Of a stretch of 64,000 nt of DNA, positions 62,036 to 64,000 are shown piece by piece. The notes under the pieces are model-generated. The model did no database searches, was not told where the DNA came from, and saw only the letters and a program-made list of their open reading frames with translations. Source of the DNA: Sutcliffiella horikoshii. GTDB lineage: Bacteria; Bacillota; Bacilli; Bacillales; Bacillaceae_I. The stretch's first letter is position 1; each line of letters begins with the position of its first letter. Position numbers and translations under genes: made by a program. The stretch covers positions 794,857 to 858,856 of the forward strand of contig NZ_RXZI01000002.1 of the NCBI RefSeq assembly GCF_021991925.1, read 5' to 3'.

Positions 62036-62218
62036 TTAACTTAACCGAGTGGCCATAATGGCAAAAAAAAGCGCAAGTGAAAAGCTCATAATCATGTTCT
62101 CTCCCCGTACTTTCCCCTCTGATTCGCTTAATCGCACCCCCTCAAAGTAAGCAAATAAAAACAACCCGATTGAAGTTAACAAAGCTATCAAAAATGCTGT
62201 GAATTTTATGAGATCCAT
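62036..62218 (-). CDS. Small membrane protein, 60 aa
   Basis: Starts at ATG 62218 with AGGGGG upstream; longer in-frame starts are not supported. Two helices (FTAFLIALLTSIGLFLFAYF and MIMSFSLALFFAIMATRL) joined by a charged loop. No family recognised. Confidence 0.6.
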   Translation of the reverse strand: MDLIKFTAFLIALLTSIGLFLFAYFEGVRLSESEGKVRGENMIMSFSLALFFAIMATRLS

Positions 62219-62368
62219 ATCTAATCCCCCTGATCTATCAATTATTCCATTAGTTACTCCATTATATGTAGGAAGCAAACGTAACATTCTAGTAATTTTT
62301 CTATCATCCCTTGTAAAAGCTCAGGCTTCATCAATCCAACCATTCGTTTAAATTAAGCAAATAAAAAA

Positions 62369-62389
62369 AGCTGATCTAATTGATCAGCT
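62369..62389 (-). terminator. thiT terminator hairpin, distal copy with T run
   Basis: A 21-bp palindrome (AGCTGATC arms) that, read on the minus strand, runs into seven T. An exact second copy without T run is at 62596-62616, next to the thiT stop codon. Confidence 0.7.
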
Positions 62390-62595
62390 CAGACTGTTGA
62401 CAAACTATAGTTAGGTTATCTGTTGGAAGAGTTGATCTTCGTTGCAGGAGCTTCGCTTTCCGCGGGCGGTCCGGAAGCCTCCTCGGGCTACGCCCTGCGG
62501 GGTCTTCCATGTCCCTTCCTCCCGCAGGAGTCTTCGCTCCTTCCACTGCGATCAACTAGAGATTTTTATCATTTTTGAACTTTGTCTACACACTG
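62390..62595 (-). repeat. 206-bp insertion-like segment in the thiT terminator
   Basis: Flanked by the two direct copies of the 21-bp palindrome. Its ends are imperfect inverted repeats (CAGACTGTTGACAAA and TTTGTCTACACACTG, 12 of 15). It contains the GC-rich element at 62430-62557. No coding capacity. Confidence 0.6.
62430..62557 (-). repeat. GC-rich inverted-repeat element, copy C
   Basis: Ends AGTTGATC and GATCAACT. On the minus strand the interior contains GCAGGGCGTAGCCCGAGGAG, exactly as in copy A at 50181. Confidence 0.75.
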
Positions 62596-62615
62596 AGCTG
62601 ATCTAATTGATCAGC

Positions 62616-63200
62616 TTAGGCAATGGACTTATTGAATCTAAAAATACGTGGAACCGTTTTGATTAACAATACTGTGACAACGGTTGTAACAACAAAGCTT
62701 GGTAACATATAAGAACCGTTGTAAATTAGAGAATAAAGCCACACAGGCTGACCTTCCGGAGCAAAGTGACCAAAGAATATCATGCCTGCCACGAAGTGTG
62801 CGGAGAACCGAAGTAGACATGCAAGGAAAATCGCAACTGCTACGAAAAGAATTAACTTCTTTAAATTATCTTCCTTAGAGGCATTCACCACTTGTTTTGC
62901 CACAACACCAGCAAATCCTAATACGACAAAAGCTACAATGTAATCTAAGAAAATTTGTACAGGATCTACTCCATAAAAGTTACCTGTTACTATTTGTAAT
63001 AAACCCAGAACAAAGCCTGAAAGGATACCACCTTTCAATCCCCATCGAAACGCCATGATAAATATTGGTACCATTGAAATTGCTATAGATCCACCTTGGG
63101 GCCATACCTGTGATAAGGCTCCAGATAATAAATCTAGCATATAAGCCAAGGCACTAAAAATGGCAACCTCAACAAGAAACAAGGTATTATTTTTCTTCAT
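62616..63200 (-). CDS. thiT: Thiamine ECF transporter S component ThiT
   Basis: 194 residues, six membrane helices. Conserved aromatic and polar residues of ThiT occur in FSALAYMLDLLSGALSQVWPQGGSIAISMVPI and in FGHFAPEGQPVWLYSLIYNGSYMLP (landmarks). Binds thiamine and works with the general EcfA/EcfT module encoded elsewhere. AAGGAGG before ATG. The upstream TPP riboswitch confirms the substrate. Confidence 0.94.
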   Translation of the reverse strand: MKKNNTLFLVEVAIFSALAYMLDLLSGALSQVWPQGGSIAISMVPIFIMAFRWGLKGGILSGFVLGLLQIVTGNFYGVDPVQIFLDYIVAFVVLGFAGVVAKQVVNASKEDNLKKLILFVAVAIFLACLLRFSAHFVAGMIFFGHFAPEGQPVWLYSLIYNGSYMLPSFVVTTVVTVLLIKTVPRIFRFNKSIA

Positions 63201-63322
63201 ATTATTCCTCCTTAAGATAACGGTACTGACATTAAGTTGTTGGTAAGCAGCCTAAAAGGCATCATCGTGCTCATTTAACCGCTATTATCATCAACTTAAT
63301 GAAGTTACAGAACCATGGAAAT

Positions 63323-63360
63323 AAAAAAAGCAATAAAGGAGGGCTCCTTTATTGCTTAGA
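63323..63360 (-). terminator. Riboswitch terminator in the thiT leader
   Basis: On the minus strand AGCAATAAAGGAG pairs with CTCCTTTATTGCT and is followed by a T run. It lies between aptamer and gene and would form when thiamine pyrophosphate is bound. Confidence 0.88.
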
Positions 63361-63381
63361 TAACGTTAAGAAATAAAATGC

Positions 63382-63469
63382 GCCACATCCCTACGATAGT
63401 ACTAACTAACAGGTTCAAAGGGTCAGAACATAATAGTTCACTCTCAGCCACTGTGGCCCCCCTCGTGGA
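63382..63469 (-). ncRNA. TPP riboswitch (THI element) aptamer
   Basis: Minus-strand sequence shows the conserved parts in order: GGGG, GGCTGAGAGTGAAC, ACCCTTTGAACCTGTTAG and CGTAGGGA, with CCAC/GTGG closing P1. This is the thiamine pyrophosphate aptamer. Confidence 0.95.
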
Positions 63470-63490
63470 ATTATTTAATTAATACTTATC

Positions 63491-63519
63491 ATCATACATA
63501 ACCTTCTAGAAAACGACAA
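63491..63519 (-). promoter_or_regulatory. Sigma-A promoter of the thiT riboswitch transcript
   Basis: On the minus strand TTGTCG, 17-base spacer, TATGAT; the transcript would start about 15 bases before the aptamer. Confidence 0.75.
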
Positions 63520-63626
63520 GCTTTTTCCATCTGTCGAATGATCTCACTAAGTTTTGTAGATGATACGTTTCTTCTATAAGTATTATATGATGACAAAATT
63601 AAGTTGAAAATATTTCAGAAAAAGTA

Positions 63627-63655
63627 TTGCAATATAGTTGTGAGGATGGTATATT
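63627..63655 (+). promoter_or_regulatory. rRNA operon promoter P1
   Basis: TTGCAA (63627-63632), 17-base spacer, TATATT (63650-63655). Confidence 0.75.
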
Positions 63656-63725
63656 TAATCTCGTCGCTTCGAGCAGGCGATATTGATATAGCAATAAAGC
63701 GCTTGAAAAATAATCAAAAAACAGC

Positions 63726-63754
63726 TTGACTTTAAATGTACAAGTTGTTATGAT
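63726..63754 (+). promoter_or_regulatory. rRNA operon promoter P2
   Basis: TTGACT (63726-63731), 17-base spacer, TATGAT (63749-63754). About 100 bases after P1, the usual tandem arrangement of Bacillus rrn operons. The leader holds the CTTTGAAAACTAAACAAA stretch common before Bacillus 16S genes. Confidence 0.9.
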
Positions 63755-63901
63755 TAGGAAGTCGCTTTTGAGCGAAAAATGTAAGAAAATGATCTTTGAA
63801 AACTAAACAAAACAACAGCGTCATAACGTCGGTTCTACGGAACACGACAAAATGATTTTTAGTAAGACAAGCTAGCAAATTTTGAGCAAAAGCTCAGACT
63901 C

Positions 63902-64000
63902 TTTATTGGAGAGTTTGATCCTGGCTCAGGACGAACGCTGGCGGCGTGCCTAATACATGCAAGTCGAGCGGACCTTTTAAAAGCTTGCTTTTGAAAGGTC
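63902..64000 (+). rRNA. 16S rRNA gene, first ~99 bases
   Basis: Starts TTTATTGGAGAGTTTGATCC, then the universal CTGGCTCAG and GCGTGCCTAATACATGCAAG. The gene runs out of the window inside variable region V1. Confidence 0.97.

Overview
The window looks like chromosome of a low-GC Gram-positive spore former of the Bacillaceae. Evidence: strong AGGAGG-type ribosome binding sites, frequent GTG/TTG starts, an Sda-type sporulation checkpoint microprotein, an intracellular subtilisin (ISP), a complete Lia envelope-stress operon, yte/ytc-type rhamnogalacturonan genes, a MaeKR malate system and a Bacillus-type 16S rRNA start. The genus cannot be fixed from this window alone.

Layout. 1-12.7 kb: housekeeping and stress genes: the 3' end of a LytTR response regulator, an sda-like microgene, a monooxygenase/helical-protein pair, small membrane proteins, a metallophosphoesterase, the DbpA RNA helicase, a YjiH-type membrane protein, a repetitive protein with six QA-G repeats, intracellular serine protease IspA and the liaI-H-F-S-R operon. 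12.8-43.4 kb: one large pectin/rhamnogalacturonan utilisation locus: two intracellular GH28 enzymes, an intracellular pectin methylesterase, an ABC importer without its own ATPase, an MFS transporter, KdgF, an alpha/beta hydrolase, two GH43 enzymes, a YesS/YtdP-like membrane-bound AraC regulator, then yteRSTU-kduD-kduI-kdgK-uxaA-uxaB-uxaC-kdgA-acetylesterase in one run. Together these import oligogalacturonides and rhamnogalacturonan fragments, de-esterify and cut them in the cytoplasm, and send both saturated and unsaturated uronates to KDG, KDPG, pyruvate and glyceraldehyde-3-phosphate. A uronate-dehydrogenase-like gene may add an oxidative branch. 43.5-53.3 kb: a glutaredoxin-like protein, an RNA methyltransferase, a lipoprotein amidase, ChaB, and a cell-wall recycling set (AmiE-like serine hydrolase, NagZ, NamZ, NagP), with operator-like sites resembling NagR dre elements before two of the units. 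53.4-58.5 kb: malate sensing and use (maeK-maeR, malic enzyme, maeN). 58.4-64 kb: two EamA transporters, tRNA-Ala(GGC), SapB/MgtC, a GNAT enzyme, TPP-riboswitch-controlled thiT, and the tandem promoters and first ~99 bases of a 16S rRNA gene.

Control signals visible in sequence include CcpA cre-like sites before the pectin, nagP and malate units, many intrinsic terminators, and a riboswitch with its terminator. Two families of small inverted-repeat elements are scattered between genes: a 115-bp family (two copies on one strand, one inverted, two of them bracketing chaB) and a ~125-bp GC-rich family (bracketing namZ and inserted in the thiT terminator). No prophage, IS transposase, CRISPR array or known defence system was seen. 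The least explained parts are the alpha/alpha-toroid protein inside the pectin operon, the QA-G repeat protein, the helical partner of the ABM monooxygenase, YteS, and the small mobile-looking repeats.
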